Shown: piece after piece, positions 21,092 through 32,798 of the stretch | Layout: each line of letters starts with the position of its first letter | Numbering within the stretch: the stretch's first letter is position 1 | Origin: Cerioporus squamosus | Taxonomy: Eukaryota; Basidiomycota; Agaricomycetes; Polyporales; Polyporaceae | DNA length: 64,000 nucleotides | Reading direction: 5' to 3' | Assembly (NCBI GenBank): GCA_022592435.1 | Contig: JABYQS010000011.1 | Span: 62,001 to 126,000, forward strand | The notes under the pieces: model-generated | What the model was told of the DNA's origin: nothing | What the model saw: only the letters and a program-made list of their open reading frames with translations | The model's database searches: none | Made by a program: the position numbers and the translations under genes

Positions 21092-23277
21092 TCAGGACTC
21101 GTCCATGCTAGATGCTGGTGATAGACTACCGCGTATGCTCTTCTCGTAGAGTTCTTCGGCGGTCGAGCCTGATGCGGAAGGCGTTGTCGAAGGATAGCGC
21201 CTGCCGTTGCCGTTGGGTTCGTCGGACATGGGCTCGTTGTCCGCTCTGCTCCCGTCTGACTGTGGTGCACTGTCGGTTGTTGGCGGAGGTGCATTGGCAG
21301 CAGGGACGGGAGCTCCTGGGACCGGTTCGACAGCGTAGTACCAGAACTTGCTCTTCTTCTTGCCTGCAATCGCCTCCACTGCTGTCTCCGTAGGCTTCAC
21401 TGCGGCTGCACCGTTGATCTTGATCTTCGCACTGCTACTCGAGCTGTTCGCTTGTGGGGTATCGCCTGAGTGTCCGCTCACGGCGCTATCGTCCGTTTTT
21501 GCCCGTTTGGTAGGAGGTCCATCTAGCTGGATATCTGAAGGAGCTCCAAGCCGCCTTGAGCGCCGCTCCCCTCGCCACTCACTCCACTCGTCTTTGCCCC
21601 GGCTGCCATTCGTTCGTGCAGACCGCCGCGTGCTCGATGCTCCCCGCCGGGAGACAGGCTCGCCGAAGTCATCGAACTCGGCTTGATCCTCGTACTCATC
21701 ATCCTCCTCATCATGAGGTTGATATGTGTACTCGTCTGCGTCGTTCTGGAGGGGTTCTTCAGTCAATACAGGTTGTCCGCGAAGTCGGGCCGGACTGCAC
21801 TCACGTCGCTTTCCGGATTATTCATGTACGAATAATCCGGGCGTGTGGACCGGCGGCGAGTGCGAGTCTCCCTCAGTTCTGCAGTCGCGATAAGCATGTT
21901 CCTCTGTTGGATCTTCTTTTGTGCACGTTGTATTCTCTGCAAGGTGAGTCCGTCAGTCACGTGGGTCACAGAACTTGCCAGCAAACGCGTCTACGCAGCC
22001 GGCACCGCGCCACGATATCCGCTGGGGCGGGACAAAGGCTGAAATGGGGTGCAGCCTGAAACTCACCGCTAGTTCGTTGTCTATGACCTCGACCCTGTCT
22101 TGAAATGCCTTGAGCAATGCGAGATGCGCAGTCTCCAGCTTCGACCTCTTCTCCCCAGCCTTGGGCTCGGAAGGAGCTGTCTCCTTCACCTTCTCGAGTA
22201 TGGCCATGTACTCGTCTCGCGTTGAAGCGATGGTTTGGAAAGTCGCGGTGATCTTCCATGGGTTTGTGGACATGTACACCCGGGGCGAATCTGATGCCAG
22301 AACGGTTCAGTCAGTATTTCGGCAAGATCACTTGTCAATTATAGCAGCCGCAAAGTGCCGACAGGGTCGATACGCTCCTTGGCCGCATGGATGGTAAACA
22401 CCACCAAATATCAAAATGCTCGAAATTGCCACCAAACTCACCGTCGACGACCCAGTAGCGTTTACGCTCCTTGTCCTGGCCCAAAGGAACGAGTTGCAGC
22501 CGTTCTTGACTGTGTGGGTCGCCAGGAGGTGGTGGGAGGGACGGAGTCTCGGTCTTCTTGTGCTTGTTGTGTATGACGCCCCATGCACGGTCAATAATTG
22601 CCTTGATCTCATGACTATGGCAAAGTTGCAATTCGACGAGTTGCCGTAGTATCTTGAGCTGTACAGAAGTGGTGGGGGCGATGAAACGCCGAGGGGTAGG
22701 GTAGATGGAACTTCAGACGCACCTTCAGATCCCAGTCTGCTGCGAAGAATCCATTTGGCATGTCTTGGAATGGATCTACGTTCGCCTTCAACGCGTCGTC
22801 CCAGAAGACGGTCCTCTCGGTGGTTTTGAAGTACTCCTGCAGCACGCCCGCCACAGTAGACGATATCACGTCCGAGCTGGAGGGTGCGCCACGTCGGTAA
22901 AACGTGTTTGACGAGCACATTTGCATATTGAAACCATGCGCACCTTAAGTTACGCGTTCCAGGGCGTAGGTTGAGCACAAATCGCGCAAGAATCTGGGTC
23001 ATGATGAGGTTTGGCTCTGGCGACAGCAGCGCATCCTCGAAGCTGCCACATGAGCCACACGGTGGTCAGCACTCCTCTGTTCACAATCGTGGGGATGAAA
23101 CAAGACGCACTCCATTGGTGAATTGAACCCCTCCACCTTCGCCCGCAACTGAGTAAACCTGCAGATGAAGCCATACACAAACAGTGATTCCCAACGGTCC
23201 GACGGATGTTTCGCGTTCGAAGGTGGGCAGATGTGTCCCTTCTTGTCAACAGCAGGGTCTGGTACAATGGGTTTCAT
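21092..23277 (-). CDS. DDT/WHIM-domain chromatin-remodelling accessory protein
   Basis: Multi-exon gene; start at 23277 (MKPIVPDPAVDKKG), end SLSPASSMDES. Early exons read RWESLFVYGFICRFTQLRAK and DALLSPEPNLIMTQILARFV, the DDT-like region. WDLKLKILRQLVELQLCHSH is a WHIM1-type helix, and DKERKRYWVVDDSPRVYMST is the later WHIM/WSD segment that carries the GxD-like signature. Then come a coiled region (IQRAQKKIQQRNMLIATAEL), a basic patch (RETRTRRRSTRPDYSYMNN) and a long acidic and Ser-rich tail. DDT-WHIM modules bind ISWI-type remodellers and linker DNA. No PHD or bromodomain is seen. The middle exon borders (about 22270-22960) were read only approximately, so the exact protein is uncertain although the family call is fairly firm. 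Confidence 0.75.
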
Positions 23278-23594
23278 CGTGGTTGAGGGGAGCGGAGCAG
23301 GTGCATGAACAAGAAAGAGTTGCGCGGCGAGGCACGAACAGGCGCGGTGGAGGTCACGTTTATAGGGTCGCCGTCTTACTATTCCGTCATATCTACGGTA
23401 CAAATACGAGCCAACAGACGGGTTATCTAGCTTGAAAGCACAGCTGATTTCTTGCCCACCGAACGCGGCACGAATAATCTACAAGCTTGGAGCACGCCAC
23501 CCCCGAGCAGCGGGCAAATGAGTTCGAACGCGACGGCCAATCCATTGAGGTGAAGCAGATACATGGTAAAGAGTTGTACAGTGAAGGAGACGCG

Positions 23595-24156
23595 TTACCC
23601 TGGTCCAACCTGCACAGATGTCGTGTGAGGACAGGGGCTGGAGATTTAAGACACGAACATACCTTGGGAATGTCGTGGTGCTCGCTCAGCAGCTCGAGTT
23701 TCGTATTGAACTCGTTGACCCTATCTTTATGGCTCTTGTTAGCCAGCCTCGCCACCTTCTCAGCAAGCTGAGATATAGATTCAGTAATGAGGACGCGCCA
23801 CAGAACGTGGGTACACACCCTCTTCTTCTGCACCTCCTCGAATCGCTTCTCCGCCGCCGTCTTGCGATCACTGCTGCTACTGCCCGCTACAGCAGGGGAG
23901 TTGCGACCACTGCCAGCGGGAGACGCAGCCTTCGTCTCATCTTCCTGAATGGCACGTTCCAACGCCTTCACGCGGTCCTCGTCAGGAGAAGCTGCCTTCT
24001 CTTTACTCTTGGACTTGGACTTCTTCTTCCTGCATAGTCGTCAGCACAGTTCATTGTGCGAGACTGCACGACTCACTTCTTCACTATGCCTCCCTCGGTG
24101 ACTCCTCCCTTGAGTTTGAGGGAGCCCCCGGGCCGAAAGTTGTAGTCCGAGGACAT
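23595..24156 (-). CDS. FAM32A-like nuclear protein (DUF1754)
   Basis: The gene opens with MSSDYNFRPGGSLKLKGG, followed by a Lys run (KKKKKKSKSKSKEKA) split by an intron at about 24030-24075, as in the family. After a variable Ser-rich spacer comes the conserved C-terminus: AEKRFEEVQKKR, then LAEKVARLANKSHKDRVNEF, NTKLELLSEHHDIPK and, from a last 15-nt exon at 23595-23609, VGPG-stop. Ending in GPG is characteristic; human FAM32A ends similarly and sits in the spliceosome C* complex. The tiny final exon would be missed by ORF scanning. The gene diverges from the TMEM115-like gene over 271 bp, probably sharing a promoter. Confidence 0.9.
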
Positions 24157-24427
24157 AGCCCACTGAGCGTGGTGGTCGTTCAAGTCATGAAGGCGTTTCG
24201 TCACGCGTCACACCCACGGCGGCGCAGAAGACGTGACGCGGTGGGCAGACGCCCTCGCGCGGCCGCGTCGCATCCCTGCGGCGTGCGCATCTTGGAGACG
24301 TCGTCTCCTGCCGCTGTCGTCTTCGGCCGGTCCCCTCTGCTCACCTTTCGACGAAACTGCGCCCCACGACATCTGAACGCACTCCTGTACTCGACTGAAT
24401 GAACCTCTGAAGTGTCGTTCGATCACC

Positions 24428-25750
24428 ATGGCCGTCCTCTCGCTCGCACCGCTGCATTTTATATCTTCAATACCTCCTGCGACCCGCGCCATCACCGCTG
24501 CCACAGTGGTGTTTTCGCTACTCTACTACTTCCTGCTATGGACCGGAGATGAGAAGTTCTCAGCGCCATATTTGGTCCTTGTTCCGGGTTCAAGCTTATT
24601 CTATCCCTGGACGTTCCTCACGTCCGCGTTTGTGGAGACCACGATCATAGAGGTAAGTCTCATGGGTCTACCTACCGCGAACACTCCTCACACATATCCT
24701 AGCTTGCGTTCACCCTCCTTGTTATACCCGCCTCTCTGCGCTACTTGGAGCGACTATGGGGAGCCATCGAGACAATCAAGTTCGTCGTTGTGACGGTCGT
24801 CGTCTCGAATATCATCGCATTCGTCGTGAATTGGCTAGAGTATATGCTGTTCGGTAACCCAGTATTCTTGTGAGTACCTATCCTCACTCATACTATTGAG
24901 ACGTGTTACTAAGCGAGAGCTCTTCAGGTATGGGCAGGAATATCATGGACAAATGGCGCTGCAGATCGGGGTGCTCGTCGCGTTCACCCAGCTGATTCCT
25001 GAGCATCAGGTTCAGCTAATGGGTGTTTTTAAGGCCCGTGTCAAGGTACGTTGAGATTCGAGAACTACGCCAACTGCGTACTGACGTCGTTTGTTATCGG
25101 GTGCTAGACGCTTCCTATGGCCTACCTGACATTCTCAACCGTCATGTGTATCATAGGGTTCCAGTGCCCTTGGATCGTGATACAGTTTGGATGGCTCGTG
25201 TCGTACATCTGGCTCCGCTTCTACAAAAAGAACTCTGGGGAGGTGCTTAGCGGCGGACCAGCCTATGGTGATCGGAGTGAGACGTTCGCGTTTGTGAACT
25301 GGTTCCCTCCATTCATCCAGTGAGTTGCCTTATTATTTCGAGTTGGTCAGTACTTACACGTGCGGTTAGTGGGCCTATCACCATCCTTTCGAACACTGCG
25401 TACACTGTCGCGAACAAGTTCCACTTGATTCCGTCGGGCGGTGTGGACATAGAAGCGGGTGGCTACAGTCAGCTACCTGGGGGCGCGCGTGCAGAAGCAG
25501 AGCGAAGACGGTCAGTTGCAGGGCGCGCTGATATCGATAGCATACTGACGCTTTACACAGAGCGATGGCACTGAAGGCCCTCGACCAACGCGTTGCATCT
25601 GCGTCCCCAACTCCGCAACGCGCTTCCAACGGATCCGCTGCGCCAGCTCGACCCGGACCATCTTCATCCGCAGCCGCGTCGGTGTCCCAACCAGCCCCTG
25701 CTGAAGAGCCTTCCAAAGACATCACGGAGAATGGACAAGAAGCTCGGTAA
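24428..25750 (+). CDS. TMEM115-like rhomboid-fold Golgi membrane protein (DUF1751)
   Basis: About six exons. The N-terminal membrane part reads TAATVVFSLLYYFLLWTGDE, then PYLVLVPGSSLFYPWTFLTS with FVETTIIE, the DUF1751 signature around the first rhomboid-like helices. Later helices are FTLLVIPASLRYLERLWG, FVVVTVVVSNIIAFVVNWLE, QMALQIGVLVAFTQLIPEH and LPMAYLTFSTVMCIIGFQCP, then YGDRSETFAFVNWFPP. The cytosolic tail is Ala/Ser/Pro-rich with AMALKALDQRVAS before the TAA at 25750. Rhomboid Ser/His catalytic residues are absent, as in TMEM115, which works in Golgi-to-ER retrograde traffic and interacts with the COG complex in mammals. The COG1 gene lies 360 bp downstream; this adjacency is suggestive only. 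Confidence 0.9.
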
Positions 25751-25887
25751 CCTATGTTCTGCTGCCCCATATGCTGTGATTACTTGCACCTTACATCTTT
25801 CCTCGTGTGTATGTACGAGCGCCTAATGGACCAAAACGCGTCGCGTCACAATGTCGTGTGTATAGGGAACTGCATGTCTTCTAGATC

Positions 25888-26157
25888 CTAGTTGCTGTTG
25901 GTGAGCTTCAGTAGAACAGCTGTCATGCCCCTCGATGTATCACAGTGGGCGGTACTCGGTACGCTCGAACCCTCTACGACTGCGGACGCCCCAGTGGCTT
26001 CGCTAGGCGCTTGTATAGCCTGATACAGACTCAGTTCGCTGTCTCGTGTCAGCTCGCGTTCAAGAGCCTTGAGCTTGAGCTCTGTCACTCGAGTACTCAA
26101 ACACCATCCAAATGTTTCGCCGGCCGTCTTCTGTTTCAGTCGGTCTGCCAACATCAC
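25888..26157 (-). CDS. Small uncertain ORF, antisense to the COG1 start
   Basis: An 89-codon ORF reads MMLADRLKQKTAGETFGW, then TRVTELKLKALERELTRDSE, which would form a short coiled coil, and ends KLTNSN. The composition looks more protein-like than most shadow frames, but it overlaps the first 46 bases of the COG1 coding region on the other strand and I recognise no family. It may be a genuine small gene with its start wrongly placed, or chance. Confidence 0.25.
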   Translation of the reverse strand: MMLADRLKQKTAGETFGWCLSTRVTELKLKALERELTRDSELSLYQAIQAPSEATGASAVVEGSSVPSTAHCDTSRGMTAVLLKLTNSN

Positions 26158-29100
26158 CTGAACATTCGCTTCACGATGGCCTCACACTCTCTGCCACTCC
26201 GAAGCGAACCCCCACGAAGCTCGCCGACACTGCGCTGCGACGACCGTCGGCCCGCTCCTCTCAGAAGCTGGATCTCCTCGCCAACATCAGTGACGTCGAC
26301 CCCGATGAGCTGTTCACGAGACACACTGTGTCCGAGGTGAAGACGGTGCAGCAGCGCTTGAGGTAATGGTATCCTACACGAAGTGGTACGGGCAGTAGTG
26401 AATGCGCTATACAGGGCGGATGCAGATGCGAAGCAGGAGGAGCTTCGGCTTATGGTTGGGTACGTCAAACTGCTGCACTTGCGTCGTCGGGATGTTCAGA
26501 GGTGTCATGAAAGCGCAGGGAACGCTACCGGGATCTACTGCAAGCCTCGACGTCTATACTCGGACTTGCCAAATCATCGAAACATGTCCTGGAGGCACTG
26601 GAGGAAATGCGAGATACTGTCAATGCGATCAGTCCTGTCCGTGCGCCGAAACGGACAGCTACGGGTGAAGGTGCGTGATTTACCGTGTACTTGAACCGTG
26701 CCCGTCCTCATGTGGGGGAGCAGACAAGCACCTACAGGCACTGCAGTCATTATCAGCGCATGTCAAGCTTCTCCTCGACGCTCCGGAACATCTGTGGCGG
26801 TTGATGGAAAGAAAGGCGTACTTGCACGCCGCGTGGCTATTTCTCCTGGCGCGGGTCGTACATCGTGCGCTGTCGCAGGAAGAGGACGACCAGAGCTGGC
26901 AGTCGTATGGAATCGACGTATTGGTGTGTTTATCACTCCCTCAAGTACTGACCGGGATACTCATGTTCCTACAGGAACAGATGCCTCTGGTGCAACGCCA
27001 GTGGGACAGCATAGTTCCGTTCCGTTCCCAAATCTCTCATAGGGCGACACTGTCACTTCGAGAGGCGACCAGCTCCCGGGGGTTCGTGCAACCGTGATTC
27101 ACGTCCAATGATGTTACTCATCTCTTCGTAACCATAGGAAGTTTGTGCGACCTTGCTTACCTTCCACCTACTTGAATCGAGGCCGCTACCTGAAACGCTC
27201 GTAATCTACCTGGCACAGCGCACCAAGACCCTCTCTAGCATGCTCACCCGGAATGCGTCAACCTCCACCAACGGCGACGCCAAGCCGAATGGCAAGGGTC
27301 CACACCGACCGCGCAAAGTGGCTGTCCGGGAGACGAAACAGAAAACAGAAGCGGTCCTGGACGCCATATCCCGAACCGTCAGCACGGCGCGGACCATGTT
27401 CGCCGACGGCAGCTCCCCTTCGTTGATGAAGTCGGCGTTGCAATTCTTCCAGGCTCCCACCGACAACCCTGGATCGCTCCCGACAGAACTCCAGCTCACG
27501 ACGCAGATACTCTTGGCATCACTGCCGTCGTCCAGCCACTTCGCATTGCTCCCTCAGAGCATCCGCACTTACAAGCCCTACATTGACGGCGCTGCCATCA
27601 CTACGCCCGCCTTGCTTCCTCAGCTTCGTGACAAGCTTGAAAGCTGGTTCATGAAGGCCGTTCAGGATTCAAAGGGTGCTATCGCGGACTGGTTTGCTGA
27701 TCTCAGCAGTGTTCGTGAAGTCTGGGAAGTACGGACTTCCTTATTGGCATGGTTGGACGCAACGGAGGGTCTAGAATCGTCCGAACGATCTGAACTAGAG
27801 TCGGTCATCAACAATGCTTGCCAACATCAAGCCGCTTCTGTCTGGAACAGGGCATTAGATGAGCTGGATTCTTCGTTCCGAACCGCTGTTGCATCTGCAA
27901 TGAAAGCCGTGGAAAGCGAAGCGGATGTGCATCCATATGGTGCGTATCTCATCCCAGTCGTCTGCCGTTCGCTGATCTCCTATGATTCATCACAGATGTT
28001 CAGCCTATCGAGCACTTGTTCCACCCTCCCTCACTGCCCACTGTGCTACAGAGTGGCACTCATAGCAACACGGCTGGTACTCAATTCATGAAGTACAAGT
28101 CGTCGTTGCGCCAGCAGCTCGACGGTCGAACACCTTTACTTGATGGGGTCCTGTCAACACTAGAGCGTCACGCCTCCGACCTCCATAAGGACCTTGCAAG
28201 CATGGTAACATCGGACAAGCGTAGCAGGTGGGCTCTTCGAGCATCACTATGCCTCTGCCTCGTAATGCTGATTCGTCGCTGTTTAGCGATTTAATCGATC
28301 GCCTGTCTACTTCCTACACCGCCGACGCGGAGGCTTTTAGTACGAAAATCTGTGATGTCCTGGATAATGCAGCGGCCGATGAAGGTGCGTGCAGTGAATG
28401 TCTGAAGGCTGTCGCATCCTGATGAACTTCAACCTCCACTAGGCTCATCATCTACGCGTTCTGTTCTCATCGCGAGGATTTGTCAGGAGCTGGCCTCGTC
28501 ATCGGACTTCTTTGTACGCATCGGGTGTGGTCCAACGTCCACGGAAGGTGAGCTACTTGAATGCTCTCAGGACCAACGAGTCTCACCTGCATATAGCGTT
28601 CCGACAACGCCTCAGCAGCTTGCACGTGAAGCTGATGGAAAAATGGCAAGACACCACTGTGACCCGTGTTTTCGAAGACTATATCCGAGGACAGGTGTTG
28701 AATGAGTCTACCCATCGGGTAACCACAGGTGAGTACTGCCTTGATGTACTTTACAACGCACGAAGTGCTGATCTGTCATAGGTGACCACGTCGCCCCAAG
28801 GCTCCCATCGCCTGGCCTCCTCCAAGCGCTGCTCTCGCTGTCTTCCGAGATGCAAAGCCTCGGTGTGTGTCTCGAAGATGATCGCCGCCAACATCGGGCA
28901 GGCTCTACTTTGCGACGCTTCATTGCTACCTACCTTGCCCGGATACAGTCGGAACCTTCTCAACTGCCCCTCAGTGACCTGCAGGTGTTATGCGACCTTG
29001 CCTTCTTGCAGAGGCTCAATGACTACTGGGGCAACGACATTACAGGCGTTTCGGAACAATTGGACGCATGCATTGCGCGGCGCAGTGAGGTGAGAGATCT

Positions 29101-29409
29101 CGTCCACCGGCCGTACTCTTTGCTCATTCACGTTAGCTCATCGCGGATGACAATACTCCGTCGCAGTCTGATCTCATCAACGCTGCACGAGATTACCTGT
29201 CACGAACGCAGATCCTGCTGGCCGGACTAATGCCCTCCCGCCATTTACCAAGTTCCCATCCCGCCCTTCCGACCAAGTCTGAAAAGCCGTCAAGCTTACT
29301 GCTTTATGGAACACCTTCCGTTGAACAACGCTTTGAGCCTGCGGTGGAACTGGTAAAACCACCCCCGCGCTTTGGCTTGCTCCTCGTGGGAGGAGGGACA
29401 GTCCGCTAG
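26112..29409 (+). CDS. COG1: Conserved oligomeric Golgi complex subunit 1
   Basis: More than ten exons; the first are 26112-26362, 26415-26459 and one starting at about 26521. The N-terminal signature reads DVDPDELFTRHTVSEVKTVQ, then DADAKQEELRLMVGERYRDL, as in COG1 and related tethering subunits. HLQALQSLSAHVKLLLDAPE, RKAYLHAAWLFLLARVVHRA and MPLVQRQWDSIVPFRSQISH follow. Intron 27086-27137 joins ATSSRGF to EVCATLLTFHLLESRPLPE. A long helical middle and end lead to PPRFGLLLVGGGTVR-stop at 29409. COG1 belongs to lobe A of the COG complex, which tethers vesicles for retrograde traffic within the Golgi and so keeps glycosyltransferases in place. No broken frames were seen in the parts checked. 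Confidence 0.92.
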
Positions 29410-30116
29410 ACATACTTGTATTCCCCGGATACACGCTCTCACGCATACTAATGCACTGTTGTTCGTCAGATTCTCTCGTTTCTGACATCAATGCGCAGTG
29501 CTCATTCCAACCTCAGGACACGTTTATATCATCTCCCTCAAATTCTTGCCAGCTAGGCGATGCGCTCCTCATGGTCACAGGCCACCTCACAGTGGGATCA
29601 ACAAGTCAGGACGATGTGAACACAACTGTGCACTTGTCGCCCTGCAACAGAGTTCCGGCCAATCTTATGTGCTACGGTACGGTAAGATACAGTGTGCCGG
29701 CCGCGAGAGCTGTGTCGTGGAAAGCCAGATCTGTGATCGACGCCGTACGCTGATTCTGGGCGGGGCGCCGCCCGAACCACAGGCTGTGATCAGAACCATC
29801 CAGTGCAGTCAATAATCAACGATATCACAGGGCGGGCAGCAACACATCGCGCTTCTGGCGTTCTTTCGCTCCCTCTGCTGCCTCATATGAAGGGCACTTC
29901 AACGTGCGCCCGGACCCCTTGAGCATCCTCTCGTTCCAGCTGGCTGGCCTCACGCTCCTTGCTCCCTAAGCTCCCACCTCTCGGTTGCAACGATCGGTAT
30001 TCGAGACAAGACGCCTTCGATCCTCCGGAGTTGATCTCTGGACAGGCTCGCTACGACCGACAACGGGTTGCCGGGGTAACGGCTACGAGGACGCCTGGAT
30101 ACTACCCGCTTGTGTT
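29410..30116. other. Intergenic region between COG1 and the 7TM gene
   Basis: About 700 bp with only short frames lacking family features. It should hold the COG1 3' UTR and the 7TM gene promoter. Nothing else recognised. Confidence 0.45.
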
Positions 30117-31732
30117 ATGACCTTGAACGGTGCGCAGCTCATTGTCGCGATCGGTACCTCAGCCAAAGTCTGTTTGCTGATCTGTATTGCGGTGTCATCG
30201 CAGAACCGCCGCCGCCGGACTTGAAGAGCCTGACCTCGGTTTTCTTCGCGATCCACCTTGCCGGCGGACATATCGGACTGCCTATCCTCATTACCACCTT
30301 CTGTATCTCCAAGACCGCGAAGAGGCACCCCACTGTCATTAACTTTTGTGTTGTATGGATACTGTACTCTATCATTTACTGCCTCCTGTGAGTTTTTCCA
30401 TCTTCATTTTCCTCATGAGGCACTCATGTGCAGTATATACGGCGGAGAGGATTGGTTGGAGAATCCACCGCATGCGTTATGTCTGACCCAAGCAGCGATG
30501 AACTATGCTGCTCCTCCCATGTGCGTTATGCTGTCGTCTCCGTCGTTCGCTCCGGCAGCTGACGACGGTCCAGGGCCGTTGTGGCCGGCCTGCAGGTTGT
30601 GCTCCAGGTGCGTGTCTTGTTGTCGAGGCTGTGTCTTCCCACTGTGACGTCTATTCTCATAGATATGGAGCACGTTCGTCGAGCCGTGGAAGGAAGCTCG
30701 TCTCGCGAACATCCCGCAGTGGTTGAAGATGGCCGCCGTACGTATTGTTGACAGGTTTCAAATACAGGTCTTCGCAGCTTCTGATCCTCCGTCACCATGG
30801 CAGATCATCTTGCCACCATACCTGACGTTCATTGCATTCGCCATCCCAGCTGCCTACGTACGTCATGTGGGTGTACAGAGAACACGGTCTCTGGTCCTCA
30901 CGCAATCTCGACAGGTCGGACATCAGGACCCGCACTTGGTGCAAGTCAAGAACGGCTTGTACTGTGGTCTGATGCATGGGCAGTTGTGAGTGGTCGCCTC
31001 GTTTCCCATAAAATATTGAGTTGACTTCTGGTCACCAGCGAGATGTACGCGGTACCTATCTTCTGCGGCATCTTCTTACTCCTCATCATTGGCTTCGAAT
31101 GTAAAGTTCATCCTTTTCTCCAGTGAGTACTGCTCTCTAACCAGCTATCTGGTAGTGGCGACCATTGTGAGGATCATCCGTGGACGCCAAATCATCAAGA
31201 GGGACTTCCCGTTGTGCAGTGCGAAGAGGCCATCGCTCTCGCCTTGGTGCAGAGTACGTTCACCTCCGACACTTGTCATATCTGTAAACGTTGACACCGG
31301 TATGCTCAGGCCGCTCTGTTCCTCATCTACGCCGCATTGGCTCTCGGGTACATCTACACTGAACTCGTTACCGAGTGTCACTAACACATAAGACAGTGCT
31401 TGTATCATGGACCTTAAACAAGATCCCAGCATTTTTGGTTACATGATCCAGGCTGCACTCCCCCTCGCCGCATTCCTGGTCTTCGGACTGCAGAAGGTAC
31501 ATCCTTCTCGTTGCGCATGCGATCTCTGAATCCTGCAGTATCTGACTCAACCGTTTAGGATGTCGCCTTGACCTGGTTCTACTGGAACCGTAAACCCAGG
31601 TGGGATCCTGACGACAAGATCAGGGCATCCGTGGATTCGCAACGGGTCGTCCGTTCTTTGTCCATCATCTCCACCTCAACCATCGAGTCCACAACTCCTA
31701 TAGCGACACATGCTGCATTTTCCTTCGTTTGA
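30117..31732 (+). CDS. Seven-transmembrane, GPCR-like protein
   Basis: The likely model starts with a 13-nt exon 30117-30129 (MTLN plus one base), then 30204-30387, 30434-30520, 30574-30607, 30663-30857, 30915-30985, 31039-31100 and further exons. Helices in order: SVFFAIHLAGGHIGLPILIT, CVVWILYSIIYCLLIYGG, QAAMNYAAPPMAVVAGLQVV, WQIILPPYLTFIAFAIPAAY, MYAVPIFCGIFLLLIIGFE with VATIVRII, AALFLIYAALALG, and MIQAALPLAAFLVFGLQK. The tail FYWNRKPRWDPDDKIRASVD is cytosolic and basic. It resembles an unnamed basidiomycete receptor-like family and is not a Ste3 pheromone receptor by my reading. The splices around 31156-31330 are unsure; an alternative frame there reads EEAIALALVQ, which would make a better helix. 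Ligand unknown. Confidence 0.65.
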
Positions 31733-32111
31733 CGGTGGACAAACATGCGATAGGAGCTTGACGACGCAACGATGAAGACGCACGGCACGCCGAGTATGAA
31801 ACAGCCACCCATGGTTCGTTAATCGGGAGACAGGTCGTTTCATCCGCATCGCCGCCCGTGCAGTCGTGCAGTCATCATCACTTCTCCTCCCGCCTGCAGG
31901 TCCCATCCTTCTTGCGGGAACCCGCCATGTGCACAAAGCCACAGGAATGTGGGGAGACCGAGCTGCCACGAGGACACGTCCACGGCGGTCTCACAGAGGA
32001 TGGTCGTAGGGAGCTTGCGAATGGGTTGAAAACGAGAGAGAAAGAGTGATAAATAGTCCCCGTATGTACACAAGCGCACATGTCATGTCCAGCAGCCTGC
32101 AAAGCCGTGCA
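31733..32111. other. Intergenic region between converging genes
   Basis: About 380 bp between the 7TM gene and Sec61 gamma stops. No gene recognised; the ORFs here are shadows. Confidence 0.45.
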
Positions 32112-32532
32112 TCATGCGCCTCCTCTGTGTGTGTTGTCAGCGACGGCGGGCGAATGCTATATGAACACACGTACACAAGAATGTTGTTGCTATGGAACTA
32201 TGTGAGCAGGGAATGAGTCAGCTATGTGTTATGGGACGTACATTGGGATGTGGATGAGTTTGACGAAGTAGCCAATGAAGCCCATGACCGCGAAACCAAT
32301 AGCAACAGCCTTGGAGATCTGCACAAACTCTGCGCCACGTTGTCAGGTCTCAGTACGCCATTCACGCATCTTCGATGCACACCTTTCTGTGAAGGCTTCG
32401 TACACCGGGTGAGGAACTGCAGGAGCGAGTTGAGGGGTCATCACTTCATGCACATAGAGTATCACGAACCTGGTTTCCGTCGCGGATGAACTGCTGGGGG
32501 ATGTCGATGAATTCCTTGAGCTTCTCGGACAT
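32112..32532 (-). CDS. SSS1: Sec61 gamma subunit (Sss1), split into five small exons
   Basis: Exons 32532-32470, 32416-32383, 32329-32242, 32189-32175 and 32124-32112 join in frame to 70 aa, the usual size. The protein starts [20 protein letters not shown], continues with [20 protein letters not shown], then the single tail-anchoring helix [20 protein letters not shown], and ends INNILVGGA, all typical of Sec61 gamma/SecE. It clamps the Sec61 channel in the ER membrane. The last two exons are only 15 and 13 nt, and a naive ORF reading would end the protein too early at a TAA after the third exon. The gene is essential in yeast. Linkage to MAT-A is, as I recall, seen in other Polyporales. Confidence 0.95.
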
Positions 32533-32798
32533 GATGCGAGGCGAGACAGGAGACGGTACAGAGGGTACGTTGTGTGGGGAGAAGGTAAGACGCTGCTGGC
32601 GAGCCAGGCTAGCAAGTCGACGTGTAACTCCTTCGATCACGAGACCATTCTGGCGCGTTGCGCACAGACGCCCGCAAGAACGTATTCTCTGTCCTCGCCC
32701 TGTTGGCTGACTTGCTGTGAACCGTTGGCGGATGCGCAGGTGAGCTGCATGATAGTTTACATCTGCATGTTGGCTTACCACAGCCCAGTATCGTATGA

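Noticed and set aside
30738..30767. 30-nt intron in the 7TM gene (GTACGT to ATACAG)
   Set aside because: Far shorter than the other introns here and the reading frame stays open through it, so I treat it as coding.
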